NCBI GenBank assembly: GCA_021793295.1
Contig: JAJYTA010000002.1
Coordinates: forward strand, 12,859 to 76,858
From: Actinomycetes bacterium
GTDB taxonomy: Bacteria; Actinomycetota; Actinomycetes; Jiangellales; Jiangellaceae
Reading direction: 5' to 3'
Length of the DNA stretch: 64,000 nucleotides
Both the position numbers and the translations under genes were made by a program. The notes under the pieces are model-generated. The model did no database searches and was not told the DNA's origin. It worked only from the letters and a program-made list of their open reading frames with translations. Shown piece by piece: positions 1 through 7,652 of this stretch. The first letter of the stretch is position 1. The number at the start of each line of letters is the position of its first letter.

Positions 1-127
1 AACGAGGCGACGTTCGAGGTTCAGATCGCTGACGACGCTGCTGCTGGTGAGCTGGGTGTCGCGGTGACGTCGGTGGCCGGTGACAACGGTGGCGAGGCCT
101 CGGCTGAGACCGTCATCACCGTCGCCG
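1..127 (+). repeat. Exact direct repeat, copy 1, inside the surface-protein gene
   Basis: These 127 bases are identical to 400-526, a period of 399 bp (133 codons), in frame. Perfect identity in third codon positions indicates very recent duplication or gene conversion. More copies probably lie upstream of the window. Confidence 0.9.
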
Positions 128-759
128 AGGAAGGCGTCGCGCTCGACGTTCAGGTCGACGAGTCGGTCCGCGCGGTAGCCGGCGAGGTCGTGGAGATTTC
201 CGGCACGGTGAACCACACCGGGACCGAGGACATGGTCGGTGGCACGGTGGATTTCGAGGTGCCGGAGGGCGCTGAGATCATCGGTGTGGCCGGTCAGGAG
301 CTCGAGGAAGGTACTGAGCGTCCGGCCGAGGGCTGCGCGTTGGCTTCGCCGCAGCATCTGGTGTGTGGCACGCAGGCGACGCTGCCGGCTGGTGCGTCGA
401 ACGAGGCGACGTTCGAGGTTCAGATCGCTGACGACGCTGCTGCTGGTGAGCTGGGTGTCGCGGTGACGTCGGTGGCCGGTGACAACGGTGGCGAGGCCTC
501 GGCTGAGACCGTCATCACCGTCGCCGGTACCGACGAGCCCACCGAGGAGCCGACCACGGAGCCCACCGAGGAGCCCACTGAGGAGCCGACGGCGGAGCCC
601 ACCGAGGACCCGGACGAGAACGGGGACGAGGCCGGCACGGAGTCCGGTGACGACGACGACCTGCCGGACACCGGTGCGTCCACGTCGGCCCTGCTGGCCG
701 CCGCGGGCCTCCTGCTCGTCGGCGGTGCCGCCGTGGCGCTGCGGGCCCGGAGGTCCTGA
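1..759 (+). CDS. LPXTG-type cell-wall-anchored repeat protein, C-terminal part
   Basis: The reading frame is open from the first base, so the N-terminus lies outside the window. What is visible is the end of one extracellular repeat, one complete beta-rich repeat of about 133 residues (DUF11-like in appearance), and a Pro/Thr/Glu-rich wall-spanning linker made of EPT-type units. A sortase signal follows: LPDTG, then a hydrophobic helix and the basic tail RARRS. This is the standard layout of a sortase-anchored surface protein; the linker would cross the peptidoglycan. The repeat is identical at DNA level between bases 1-127 and 400-526. A class E sortase gene lies at 53800-54504, but that class usually prefers LAXTG, so the partner enzyme is uncertain. 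Function of the ectodomain is unknown; adhesion or structural role is only a guess. Confidence 0.85.
   Translation, partial: NEATFEVQIADDAAAGELGVAVTSVAGDNGGEASAETVITVAEEGVALDVQVDESVRAVAGEVVEISGTVNHTGTEDMVGGTVDFEVPEGAEIIGVAGQELEEGTERPAEGCALASPQHLVCGTQATLPAGASNEATFEVQIADDAAAGELGVAVTSVAGDNGGEASAETVITVAGTDEPTEEPTTEPTEEPTEEPTAEPTEDPDENGDEAGTESGDDDDLPDTGASTSALLAAAGLLLVGGAAVALRARRS
400..526 (+). repeat. Exact direct repeat, copy 2, inside the surface-protein gene
   Basis: Second copy of the 127-bp in-frame repeat at 1-127. Divergence starts at the base after the repeat, where the reading frame passes into the EPT-rich linker. Confidence 0.9.
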
Positions 760-780
760 CCCAGAACGGGCCTGAATGAC

Positions 781-815
781 ACGGCCCCTTCCGGCACACC
801 GCCGGGAGGGGCCGT
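781..815 (+). terminator. Hairpin terminator after the surface-protein gene
   Basis: A 15-bp stem (781-795 with 801-815, one G-T wobble, 5-nt loop) starts 21 bp after the stop codon and is followed by a short T run. It is a good candidate intrinsic terminator for the upstream gene, and could also stop transcription of the minus-strand gene ending at 839. Confidence 0.75.
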
Positions 816-838
816 TTCATCTGCTGAGGAGCAACCGG

Positions 839-1051
839 TCAGATCGTCGGGCGCACCCGCAGGATCTTGCGGCGCAGGGTGATGCGGCGGGTGCCGTCGG
901 AGTCCAGTCGCACGCGAGCCAGTTCCCAATGGCCGTACTCCGCACGGTCGGTGAGCAGGCGCCGTGCTGCCCCGCGCGACGTGGTGCTGGGCAGACGGAG
1001 ATGCCAGAACTCGTACTCGGGAACCGCCGGTGCTGGGCGTTTCGAAGTCAT
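839..1051 (-). CDS. DUF5703 family protein
   Basis: A 70-residue protein with the conserved core EYEFWHLRLP, then AARRLLTDRAEYGHWEL, then a basic beta strand (RRITLRRKILR). This pattern is the small actinobacterial DUF5703 family, of unknown function. The start at 1051 gives the family length; longer upstream readings add sequence with no family character. The gene is divergent from the hypothetical gene starting at 1112, with 60 bp between them. Product is predicted cytoplasmic: no signal peptide or membrane segment. Confidence 0.7.
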   Translation of the reverse strand: MTSKRPAPAVPEYEFWHLRLPSTTSRGAARRLLTDRAEYGHWELARVRLDSDGTRRITLRRKILRVRPTI

Positions 1052-1097
1052 CGGCGCTAACCACTGCATCCGCATATCGTGCCACGCCCACATTGGG

Positions 1098-1103
1098 TAC
1101 GGT
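1098..1103 (+). promoter_or_regulatory. -10 hexamer TACGGT, leaderless start at 1112
   Basis: TANNNT-type -10 ending 8 nt before the GTG at 1112, so the predicted transcript begins at or next to the start codon. Confidence 0.45.
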
Positions 1104-1111
1104 CTGCGATT

Positions 1112-1729
1112 GTGACCACCCCCTCGCATGACACCGAACGCCTCCAGAACGCACTCGACGAATTGACCGACGCCCTCGAAGCGCACCTGCAGGCGGCCTT
1201 GGCTCGCAGCGGCGAATCCGACACCGCCGTACAAGCGGCGTACACGGCGCTGCGCCATGCGGCTGAGCGCTACGACGACCTGCTGTTCGACCTGTGCGAC
1301 GAAGTGACTCCCTGGGAGTTCCCCGAGGGGCCCCGTACCGACCTCGAATACGAGGACCCCGACACCTCGCCCGGCCTGGTCGGCGTGCTCGTGCGCCGTG
1401 ACTACCAGATCAGCGACATCGACGGGCTGCTCGGAGCCGGCCGGGAGGCTTACGGAGAGCTCTACCCGGGTGACCCGCTGGAGTCCGCGGTCGCCGACGT
1501 CTCACACCCGGGACGCGCCCTGTACCAGATGCTGCACGCCTACGGCGTGGACGGCCTGGACGAGCGGGCCGAGGACGCCGGGCTCCGCCCACGGGGCGGG
1601 ACGGTCTGGGTGCAGGCGTTGGCCGCCGGAGACGAGCAGACGTTGACCGACGACCCGTTCCAGGTGGCCGACGAAGATCTGCTGGTCTACCGCGTCGACG
1701 AGGTCATCCGAGGCGACGAGCAGGACTGA
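1112..1729 (+). CDS. Conserved actinobacterial protein of unknown function
   Basis: A 205-residue acidic soluble protein that I do not recognise as a named family. The first 60 residues look helical (an ALDELTDALEAHLQ stretch), followed by a Glu/Asp-rich segment and an alpha/beta C-terminal half. No signal peptide, membrane helix or catalytic motif is evident. The GTG start was chosen because a -10 hexamer lies 8 nt upstream and upstream residues look non-native. The 3' end shares a hairpin with the convergent aldo/keto reductase gene. Function unknown. Confidence 0.7.
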   Translation: MTTPSHDTERLQNALDELTDALEAHLQAALARSGESDTAVQAAYTALRHAAERYDDLLFDLCDEVTPWEFPEGPRTDLEYEDPDTSPGLVGVLVRRDYQISDIDGLLGAGREAYGELYPGDPLESAVADVSHPGRALYQMLHAYGVDGLDERAEDAGLRPRGGTVWVQALAAGDEQTLTDDPFQVADEDLLVYRVDEVIRGDEQD

Positions 1730-1752
1730 GGCCGGCTGCGTCAGCCGGCCTC
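1728..1752. terminator. Bidirectional hairpin overlapping two convergent stop codons
   Basis: A perfect 11-bp stem (1728-1738 with 1742-1752, 3-nt loop) covers part of the stop codon of the plus-strand gene (1727-1729) and the whole stop of the minus-strand gene (1741-1743). It lacks a T run but is placed exactly where a shared terminator would be. Confidence 0.65.
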
Positions 1753-2712
1753 GGGGTAGCCGGTGGCAATCGCCGACACCTCGTCCAGCGCGGCGCGGAT
1801 CTCCGCCGGCAGGACGAGGTCGCCGGCGGCCAGGACGTCACGCAGTTGAGCCGCGGTGCGTGCCCCGGCGACCGCCGATGCGACCCCCGGCTGGTCGCGT
1901 ACCCAGGCCAGGGCCACCTCGAGCGGTAGCGTCCCCAACCCGTCGGCCGCGGTGCACACGGCCTCGACGATGTGGCGGGACCGGTCGTCGAGGTACGGCT
2001 CGACGAACGACACGAGATGGCTCGAGGCAGCGCGCGAATCGGCCGGGGTCCCGCCGCGGTACTTCCCGGTCAGGACACCGCGTCCCAGCGGGGACCACGC
2101 CAGCACGCCCAGCCCGAAGCGCTGGGCGGCGGGCAGGGCTTCGCGTTCGATGCCGCGCTGCAGCAATGAGTACTCGACCTGGGTCGAGCACAGTGGAATC
2201 CGGCCGGGGGCGGCGCGCTGATGGACCGCTGCCGCCGCCGTCTGCCACCCGGAGTAGTTCGACACCCCCACGTACCGGGCTCGTCCGGACGCCACCGCGA
2301 TGTCGAGCGCGCCCAGGGTCTCGTCCATCGGCGCGTCGTCGCTCCACGCCTGGACTTGCCACAAGTCGACGTAGTCGAGATCGAGGCGGTCCAGCGAGTC
2401 GTCGAGCTGGTCGAGCAAGCTCTTGCGCGAGACGTCGACAGAACGACCGTCGCCGGGATACGAACCGCCGGCCTTGGTGGCGATCACGAGGTCGGAGCGA
2501 GGCACACACGAGTCGAGCAGCGCACCGACGAGCCGCTCGCTTTCCCCGCCGCCGTACGACGCCGCCGTGTCCAGCAACGTACCGCCGGCGTCGGCGAAGG
2601 CTTCGAGTTGTTCGCGGGCCTCGTGCTGATCGGTGTCGCGTCCCCAGGTCATGGTCCCGAGCGCGAGGCTTGACACCCGTAGGCCACTGTCACCGAGTCG
2701 TCGCTGTTCCAC
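1741..2712 (-). CDS. Aldo/keto reductase, catalytic His replaced
   Basis: A 323-residue NADPH-dependent aldo/keto reductase-type TIM barrel. It opens with RRLGDSGLRVSSLALGTMTWG, and carries the tetrad Asp and Tyr in DTAASYGGGESE and the Lys in IATKAG. The NADPH-binding end is AGARTAAQLRDVL. At the position where the family has a catalytic His (QVHxWD), this protein reads DLWQVQAWSDD, so His is Gln. Members with this change may have altered or low reductase activity. The GTG start follows a TAGCCT -10 by 7 nt and gives the normal family N-terminus. Substrate unknown. Confidence 0.88.
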   Translation of the reverse strand: MEQRRLGDSGLRVSSLALGTMTWGRDTDQHEAREQLEAFADAGGTLLDTAASYGGGESERLVGALLDSCVPRSDLVIATKAGGSYPGDGRSVDVSRKSLLDQLDDSLDRLDLDYVDLWQVQAWSDDAPMDETLGALDIAVASGRARYVGVSNYSGWQTAAAAVHQRAAPGRIPLCSTQVEYSLLQRGIEREALPAAQRFGLGVLAWSPLGRGVLTGKYRGGTPADSRAASSHLVSFVEPYLDDRSRHIVEAVCTAADGLGTLPLEVALAWVRDQPGVASAVAGARTAAQLRDVLAAGDLVLPAEIRAALDEVSAIATGYPEAG

Positions 2713-2719
2713 GCGGGTG

Positions 2720-2725
2720 AGGCTA
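2720..2725 (-). promoter_or_regulatory. -10 hexamer TAGCCT, leaderless start at 2712
   Basis: Minus-strand TANNNT element 7 nt before the GTG of the aldo/keto reductase gene. Confidence 0.5.
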
Positions 2726-2762
2726 CCTGGTGGGGACGGCGCGGGGCGCCAAGACGCTGCCG

Positions 2763-2768
2763 GTAGAG
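2763..2768 (+). promoter_or_regulatory. -10 hexamer TAGAGT upstream of the F420-type oxidoreductase gene
   Basis: Candidate -10 about 41 nt before the ATG at 2810; a ribosome binding site (GAAAGGTG, 2794-2801) lies between, so this transcript would have a leader. Confidence 0.4.
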
Positions 2769-2809
2769 TCCGCCGAGGCGCAAGCAGTACGACGAAAGGT
2801 GCGGGGCGA

Positions 2810-3865
2810 ATGCGGCTGGGGCTCAACCTGGGTTACCTGAGCGGGCCTGATGTTCGCGACCAGATCGCACTCGCACAGGAAGCCGAACGTCTCGGCTACT
2901 CGGTGGTCTGGGCTGCTGAGGCCTACGGCTCCGACGCGCCGACATTGCTGGCGTGGATCGCTGCGCAGACCGAACGGATCGACGTCGGCAGCGCGGTCAT
3001 GCAGATACCGGCCCGCACGCCTGCAGCCACCGCGATGACGGCGGTGACGCTGGACGCCGTGTCGGGTGGGCGGTTCCGGCTCGGTCTCGGCGTGTCCGGT
3101 CCGCAGGTGTCCGAAGGCTGGCACGGCGTGCGTTTCGAGCGGCCGCTGCAGCGCACCCGTGAGTACGTCGACATCGTCGAACGTGCGCTGCGGCAGGAGA
3201 AGGTGGCCTATCAGGGCGAGCACTTCACGCTGCCGCTGCCGGACGGCCCCGGCAAGGCGCTGCGGCTGATGATGCGTCCGGTGCGCGAGCGGATCCCGAT
3301 CTACCTCGCCTCGATCGGCCCGAAGAACCTCGAGCTGACCGGCCAGATCGCCGACGGATGGCTCAGCGTCTTCTTCGCTCCCGAGCACGCCGCGGAGTCC
3401 ATGGAGCCCATCCGGGCCGGGCGCGAACAGGCCGGGCGCTCCATGGACGGATTCGACGTCGTCACGACAGTGCCGCTGGTCATCGGGGACGACGTCGCAG
3501 CGTGCGCCGACGAGGTGCGCGCCTACACCGCCTTGTACATCGGCGGGATGGGCAGCCGGGAGCAGAACTTCTACAACCGGCTGGCGGTGCGGATGGGTTT
3601 CGAGCAGGCGGCCACGGAGGTGCAGGACCTGTTCCTGGACCGCGAGTACCGGGCTGCCGCCGCGGCGGTGCCGCAGGAGTTCATCGACCGCACCGCCCTC
3701 ATCGGCCCGCCGGAGCGGATCCGGGAGCGACTGCCCGCCTACGCTGAGGCCGGCGTCACGACCTTGACGGTCGCGTTCACCGGCGGGGCAGAGACCCTGC
3801 AGACTCGTCTAGCCCGACTGCGCGACCTCGCCGAGGCCGTCGACGCAGCCGGGCTGGCGGAGTGA
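2810..3865 (+). CDS. LLM-class F420-dependent oxidoreductase
   Basis: A 351-residue luciferase-like monooxygenase-fold protein. Family features include the N-terminal strand MRLGLNLGYL, the segment RIDVGSAVMQIPARTP, GRFRLGLGVSGPQV, and IPIYLASIGPKNLELTGQIADGW. In actinobacteria this subgroup normally uses reduced coenzyme F420 rather than FMN to reduce or oxidise small molecules; the substrate is not predictable. The ATG was chosen because it has a good ribosome binding site and starts at the first barrel strand. The gene lies 10 bp before uppP, in the same direction, and may be cotranscribed with it. Confidence 0.88.
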   Translation: MRLGLNLGYLSGPDVRDQIALAQEAERLGYSVVWAAEAYGSDAPTLLAWIAAQTERIDVGSAVMQIPARTPAATAMTAVTLDAVSGGRFRLGLGVSGPQVSEGWHGVRFERPLQRTREYVDIVERALRQEKVAYQGEHFTLPLPDGPGKALRLMMRPVRERIPIYLASIGPKNLELTGQIADGWLSVFFAPEHAAESMEPIRAGREQAGRSMDGFDVVTTVPLVIGDDVAACADEVRAYTALYIGGMGSREQNFYNRLAVRMGFEQAATEVQDLFLDREYRAAAAAVPQEFIDRTALIGPPERIRERLPAYAEAGVTTLTVAFTGGAETLQTRLARLRDLAEAVDAAGLAE

Positions 3866-3875
3866 GAAGGCGAGC

Positions 3876-4754
3876 GTGAGCGGAGGAATGGAGTGGTTCC
3901 AGGCCGCCGTGCTCGGCGTGCTGCAGGGCCTGACCGAGTTCTTGCCGATCTCGTCCAGCGCGCACCTGCGGATCTTCCCGGAGCTCTTCGGCTGGGAGGA
4001 CCCGGGCGCGGCCTTCACCGCAGTGAGCCAGATCGGCACCGAAACGGCCATCATTCTCTATTTCGCTCGTGACATCGGGCGGATCATCGACGCGTGGTTC
4101 CGGTCGTTGTTCGCACGACGGTCACGGGGCGACGCGTCGGCCCGGCGGGGCCGGCGCCGGCGGGGCTACGACCCGACCGACGCACGGATGGGCTGGTTCG
4201 TGATCGTCGGCACGCTGCCGATCGTGGTCGCCGGGTTGGCGCTCAAGGACGTCATCGAGAACGACTTCCGGTCGCTGTGGATCATCGGGACCACGCTCGT
4301 CGCGCTGGGGATCATCCTCGGCATCGCCGACCGAGTGGGGCGCAAGGAGCGCGGCGCGGCAGACCTGCGCATGCGCGACGCCGTGGCCATCGGTGCCGCA
4401 CAAGCGCTCGCCCTGGTGCCCGGGGTGTCGCGGTCCGGAGCGTCCATCACGATGGGGTTGTTCCTCGGGCTCGACCGCCCCACGGCCGCTCGATTCGCGT
4501 TCCTGCTGGCGATCCCGGCCGTGCTGGGTTCAGGCATCTACGAGTGGCCGAGCGCGATGGAGGAGGGCTCGGTGTACGGCACCGGGCCGACCATCATGGC
4601 CACGGTCATCGCGTTCCTCGTGGCGCTGGGTGTCATCGCGTGGCTGTTCCGATGGATCGAACGGCGCACGTTCGCGCCGTTCATCGTGTACCGCATCGTG
4701 TTGGGTTCGTTCACCCTGATCATGCTCATGACCGGGACGTGGTCCGCGTTGTGA
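3876..4754 (+). CDS. uppP: Undecaprenyl-diphosphatase UppP (BacA)
   Basis: An integral membrane phosphatase that recycles undecaprenyl diphosphate to the monophosphate carrier for peptidoglycan synthesis and confers bacitracin tolerance when abundant. Both family signatures are present: GLTEFLPISSSAHL near residue 16 (the usual SSxGHL has Ala here) and PGVSRSGASITMGL near residue 185. Several hydrophobic helices follow. A basic insert rich in Arg between helices (residues about 80-100) lies in a predicted loop. GTG at 3876 has an AGAAGG site 5 nt upstream; an in-frame ATG four codons later is the alternative. Length of 292 residues is normal. Confidence 0.93.
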   Translation: MSGGMEWFQAAVLGVLQGLTEFLPISSSAHLRIFPELFGWEDPGAAFTAVSQIGTETAIILYFARDIGRIIDAWFRSLFARRSRGDASARRGRRRRGYDPTDARMGWFVIVGTLPIVVAGLALKDVIENDFRSLWIIGTTLVALGIILGIADRVGRKERGAADLRMRDAVAIGAAQALALVPGVSRSGASITMGLFLGLDRPTAARFAFLLAIPAVLGSGIYEWPSAMEEGSVYGTGPTIMATVIAFLVALGVIAWLFRWIERRTFAPFIVYRIVLGSFTLIMLMTGTWSAL

Positions 4755-4764
4755 GGCGGGCGGC

Positions 4765-6288
4765 TCAGCCCGGAGCCGGCGCGTCGGCGACCCACGGCCA
4801 CGGGTCGGTGTGGTTGCCGTCGAGGCGGACCTCGAAGTGCAGGTGCGGCCCGGTGGAGTAGCCGGTGGAACCGATGGTTCCGATGACCTGGCCCTTCTCG
4901 ACCTTCTGTCCGACGGCGACGGCGAGGTCGCGCTGGTGGGCGTACATCGTCGTCAGGCGTTGGCCGTTCCAGAGCCCGTGGTCGACGATGACCATGTTGC
5001 CGTAGGCGGTGTTCCACGTCGCCTCGACGACGGTGCCGGAGTCGGCGGCGTACACCGCTCCGTCACCTCGCCCGAAGTCGAGGCCGGTGTGGAGCTTGAC
5101 GTAACCGAGGATGGGGTGCAGCCGCGGCCCGTACTCCGACGTGGTCGAGCCGGTACCCGGCCGGAGGAACGTGCCGGTGCCGTAACCGGGCCCGTAGTCC
5201 AGTCCGGCCAGCCGGGCGCCGATCGCGGTGGACTCGTTCAGCAGCGCCATGTATCGGCTGTAGTCCTCGAGACGTGCCTGCTCGGCCGCGTCGAGGGCGG
5301 AGGCGACCAATGCCGACTTCTCGTCGAGTACGCCTCGAGCCGCTTCGGCGGCTTGCTCGGCGGCTTCCTTGTCCTGGCGGGCGGTGGCGGCCTGCTCGGC
5401 GCGTCGGGCCAGTGTGACGCGTTGACCTGTCAGCCGGGCGTAGGCGTTGCGCAATTCGGCTTCGTCGACGGCCATGCGACCCAGGGTGGAATCGCCGGTG
5501 CGCAGCAGGGTGCGCATGCCGACGTAACGGGTGGTCAGCTCGGCCGGAGTCTCCGCGGCGAGCACGACACCCAGCGCCGCCAGGTTGGTGCCCTTGTACG
5601 CCTCACGGGCCACCAAGCCCAGCGTGTCGCGGGTGGATTCGGTGCGGCGCACCAGGTCCGCGATCTGCCGTTCGGTCCGCGCCGCCGACTCCTCGGCGAC
5701 CTTGAGGCGTCGCTGCGCCTCGTCAGCTTCACGCCGGGCGGCATCGGCGGCTGAGCGGGCCAGCGCGTAGGAGACCTGAGCCGTGTCCACGTCGGCCATG
5801 ACTTCGGCGAGCAGGCGGCGCGCCTCGGCGACGGCTACGGTCTGAGCGCCGGCGATGGCCTGCTGGTAGGCCGTGTCGGGGTCGGACGGTACGTCGTCGG
5901 GCACGAGGGTGTCGGGCGGCTGCTCGGGCGGCTTGTCCGTCGGCTTGTCGGGCGTGGTGGTCGGCGTCGGTGTTCCGGTCGGCTTCTTCGTCGGCTTCGG
6001 TGTCTTGGTCGGTGTCGGTGTCTTCGGCGGTGTCGGTGTCTTCGTCGGCGGGGGTGTTTTCGTCGGTGACGGAGATTTCGTCGGCGTGGGTGTGTCGGTA
6101 GAAGTAGGCGTGTCGGTGGGAGTTTGCGCCGTCTCAGTGGGGGTGGGCGACCCCGATGGCGACACCGACGGCGTAGGTGGTGTGGGTGGCGGCGTGGGGG
6201 ACATCCCGAAGGCCGGGGAGACCGCGACGCCGGCGCCCAGACCCATAGCGGCAAGCACACTCGCGAATCGGCGATGAACAAACCGCAT
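4765..6288 (-). CDS. Secreted M23 metallopeptidase with Pro/Thr linker and coiled coil
   Basis: A 507-residue exported protein. It has an N-terminal signal peptide (basic start, hydrophobic core, cleavage near SPAFG), a Pro/Thr/Lys-rich linker (about residues 30-125), and a long Ala/Arg/Glu-rich coiled coil (about 140-350). The C-terminal LytM/M23 domain has the zinc ligands in HTGLDFG (His, Asp) and HLHFEV (His). Such proteins cleave peptidoglycan cross-bridges or activate amidases at the septum. The complete zinc site suggests an active endopeptidase rather than a degenerate EnvC-type activator. It converges on uppP (10 bp apart). The DNA of the linker is low complexity, which matches the repeated Pro/Thr codons. 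Confidence 0.9.
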   Translation of the reverse strand: MRFVHRRFASVLAAMGLGAGVAVSPAFGMSPTPPPTPPTPSVSPSGSPTPTETAQTPTDTPTSTDTPTPTKSPSPTKTPPPTKTPTPPKTPTPTKTPKPTKKPTGTPTPTTTPDKPTDKPPEQPPDTLVPDDVPSDPDTAYQQAIAGAQTVAVAEARRLLAEVMADVDTAQVSYALARSAADAARREADEAQRRLKVAEESAARTERQIADLVRRTESTRDTLGLVAREAYKGTNLAALGVVLAAETPAELTTRYVGMRTLLRTGDSTLGRMAVDEAELRNAYARLTGQRVTLARRAEQAATARQDKEAAEQAAEAARGVLDEKSALVASALDAAEQARLEDYSRYMALLNESTAIGARLAGLDYGPGYGTGTFLRPGTGSTTSEYGPRLHPILGYVKLHTGLDFGRGDGAVYAADSGTVVEATWNTAYGNMVIVDHGLWNGQRLTTMYAHQRDLAVAVGQKVEKGQVIGTIGSTGYSTGPHLHFEVRLDGNHTDPWPWVADAPAPG

Positions 6289-6359
6289 CGGCGTTGGTCC
6301 CCCTCCGCTTGGGTTGAACGATCACAGCTTGACATATGCGCGGGGCCTTTGGAGGGTCG

Positions 6360-6365
6360 TATGCT
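6360..6365 (+). promoter_or_regulatory. -10 hexamer TATGCT, leaderless start at 6374
   Basis: TATGCT ends 8 nt before the ATG of the histidine phosphatase gene. A TTGACA at 6329-6334 is 25 nt upstream, too far for a standard -35. Confidence 0.5.
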
Positions 6366-6373
6366 GTGAGGCC

Positions 6374-7075
6374 ATGCCTACGGTCGTGCTGGTCCGCCAT
6401 GGACGTACGGCGGCCAACGCCGCTGAGACCCTGGCCGGGCGGACCCCCGGCGTCGATCTGGACGACACCGGTGTGGCCCAGGCCGAAGCTCTCGCGCGGC
6501 GCCTGGACGGTGTCCGTCCGGCCGCGATCGTCAGTAGCCCACTCGAGCGCTGTGTCCGTACGGCGCAGTTGTTGGCCGGCGACTCCGGCACCGTCGCCGT
6601 GGACGAGAACCTGACCGAGTGCGACTACGGCAGGTGGACGGGCCGACCACTGGCGGAGCTGCGGCGCGAGAAGTTGTGGAGAGTCGTGCAGGAGCACCCT
6701 TCTGGCGCGGTGTTCCCCGGTGGTGAGTCGTTACGAGCCGTGCAGGCCCGCGCCGTCGCCACGATCCGCGAGCATGACGCGCGCATCGCCGCCGAGGCCG
6801 GCCACTCGGCGGTCTGGTTCGCGGTGTCCCATGGCGACGTCATCAAGTCTGTCGTGGCTGACGCGTTGGGCATGCATCTGGATCACTTCCAGCGCCTGGC
6901 CGTCGACCCGTGTTCACTGACGGCCATCTCGTACACCGAGCGTCGGCCCTTCGTCCTGCGGCTCAACGATGTCGGAGGCGACGTGGGCTTTCTACGGATC
7001 ACCCGGCGCCGCAGCCGGAAAACGGCGAGCAGCGACGGCGTCGTCGGTGGTGGCCGTGGCGTCGGTGCGAGATAA
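6374..7075 (+). CDS. Histidine phosphatase, MSMEG_4193-type 'phosphomutase'
   Basis: A 233-residue branch-2 histidine phosphatase. The phosphohistidine motif is VLVRHGRTAAN at the N-terminus, the second Arg/Glu site is SPLERCVRTA and ENLTECDYG, and the C-terminal catalytic His is in FAVSHGDVIKSV. Together with the next two genes and mshC it forms a gene cluster conserved across actinobacteria (MSMEG_4193 family). The substrate is unknown. Its fixed linkage to mycothiol synthesis makes a phosphorylated mycothiol intermediate a reasonable idea, not a demonstrated one. The Arg-rich C-terminal tail is outside the conserved domain. Confidence 0.88.
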   Translation: MPTVVLVRHGRTAANAAETLAGRTPGVDLDDTGVAQAEALARRLDGVRPAAIVSSPLERCVRTAQLLAGDSGTVAVDENLTECDYGRWTGRPLAELRREKLWRVVQEHPSGAVFPGGESLRAVQARAVATIREHDARIAAEAGHSAVWFAVSHGDVIKSVVADALGMHLDHFQRLAVDPCSLTAISYTERRPFVLRLNDVGGDVGFLRITRRRSRKTASSDGVVGGGRGVGAR

Positions 7076-7078
7076 AGT
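7073..7078 (+). promoter_or_regulatory. -10 hexamer TAAAGT, leaderless start at 7085
   Basis: Overlaps the TAA stop of the preceding gene and ends 6 nt before the GTG of the DUF3090 gene. Confidence 0.5.
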
Positions 7079-7084
7079 CATCCC

Positions 7085-7645
7085 GTGGCAGCGCAGGTGT
7101 ACAAATTCGACTCGCCCGACCGCTTCGTCGCCGGAACGGTCGGACGTCCCGGCGAGCGTTCGTTCTTCCTCCAGGTCCGCGACGCCACTCGGCTGATCAG
7201 CGTGCTGTTGGAGAAGGAGCAGGTGGCTGTGCTCGCCGAGCGCGTCGACACCATGCTCGACGAACTGCTCCGGCGTTCCGGCGGCACCGCGCCCGTGCCG
7301 ACGGTCGCGCCGCCCGATGCCGACGATCTCGATCCGCTCGAGCAGCCGATCGTGGAGGAGTTCCGAGTCGGTGCCATGACGCTGTCCTGGGACAGTGAAG
7401 ATGAGCGGGTCGTCGTGGCCGCCTACGCCGTCAGCGACGAGGAGACCGAACCGCCGGACGACCCCGACGAATCCGACCGCGACGTCATCGTCGTGCGGCT
7501 GACCGGGCACGAGGCGCGGGCGTTCGTGAAACGAGCACAGGCCTTGGTGGCCGCCGGACGTCCGCCGTGTCCGCTGTGCAGCCTCCCACTCGACGCCGAA
7601 GGGCACATCTGCCCCCGGCAGAACGGTTACCGGCGGCGGAGCTGA
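7085..7645 (+). CDS. DUF3090 (TIGR03847) family protein
   Basis: A 186-residue soluble protein matching the actinobacterial DUF3090 family by its N-terminus (QVYKFDSPDRFVAGTVG and FFLQVRDATR) and by its place between the histidine phosphatase and the SCO1664-type gene. The C-terminus has a small zinc-ribbon-like set of cysteines: CPLC, then C in HICPRQNG. The middle is acidic. Function is unknown. The start is GTG, leaderless by the -10 at 7073. It is followed 7 bp later by the next gene, so the three genes probably share transcripts. Confidence 0.88.
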   Translation: MAAQVYKFDSPDRFVAGTVGRPGERSFFLQVRDATRLISVLLEKEQVAVLAERVDTMLDELLRRSGGTAPVPTVAPPDADDLDPLEQPIVEEFRVGAMTLSWDSEDERVVVAAYAVSDEETEPPDDPDESDRDVIVVRLTGHEARAFVKRAQALVAAGRPPCPLCSLPLDAEGHICPRQNGYRRRS

Positions 7646-7652
7646 CCTCCTC

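Noticed and set aside
5930-6200. Low-complexity tandem DNA repeat
   Set aside because: It encodes the Pro/Thr/Lys-rich linker of the M23 peptidase and is explained by repeated codons, not by a separate repeat element or CRISPR.
6329-6334. TTGACA as a -35 box for the histidine phosphatase gene
   Set aside because: It is 25 nt from the -10 TATGCT, too far for a sigma-70-type promoter; the -10 alone was kept.
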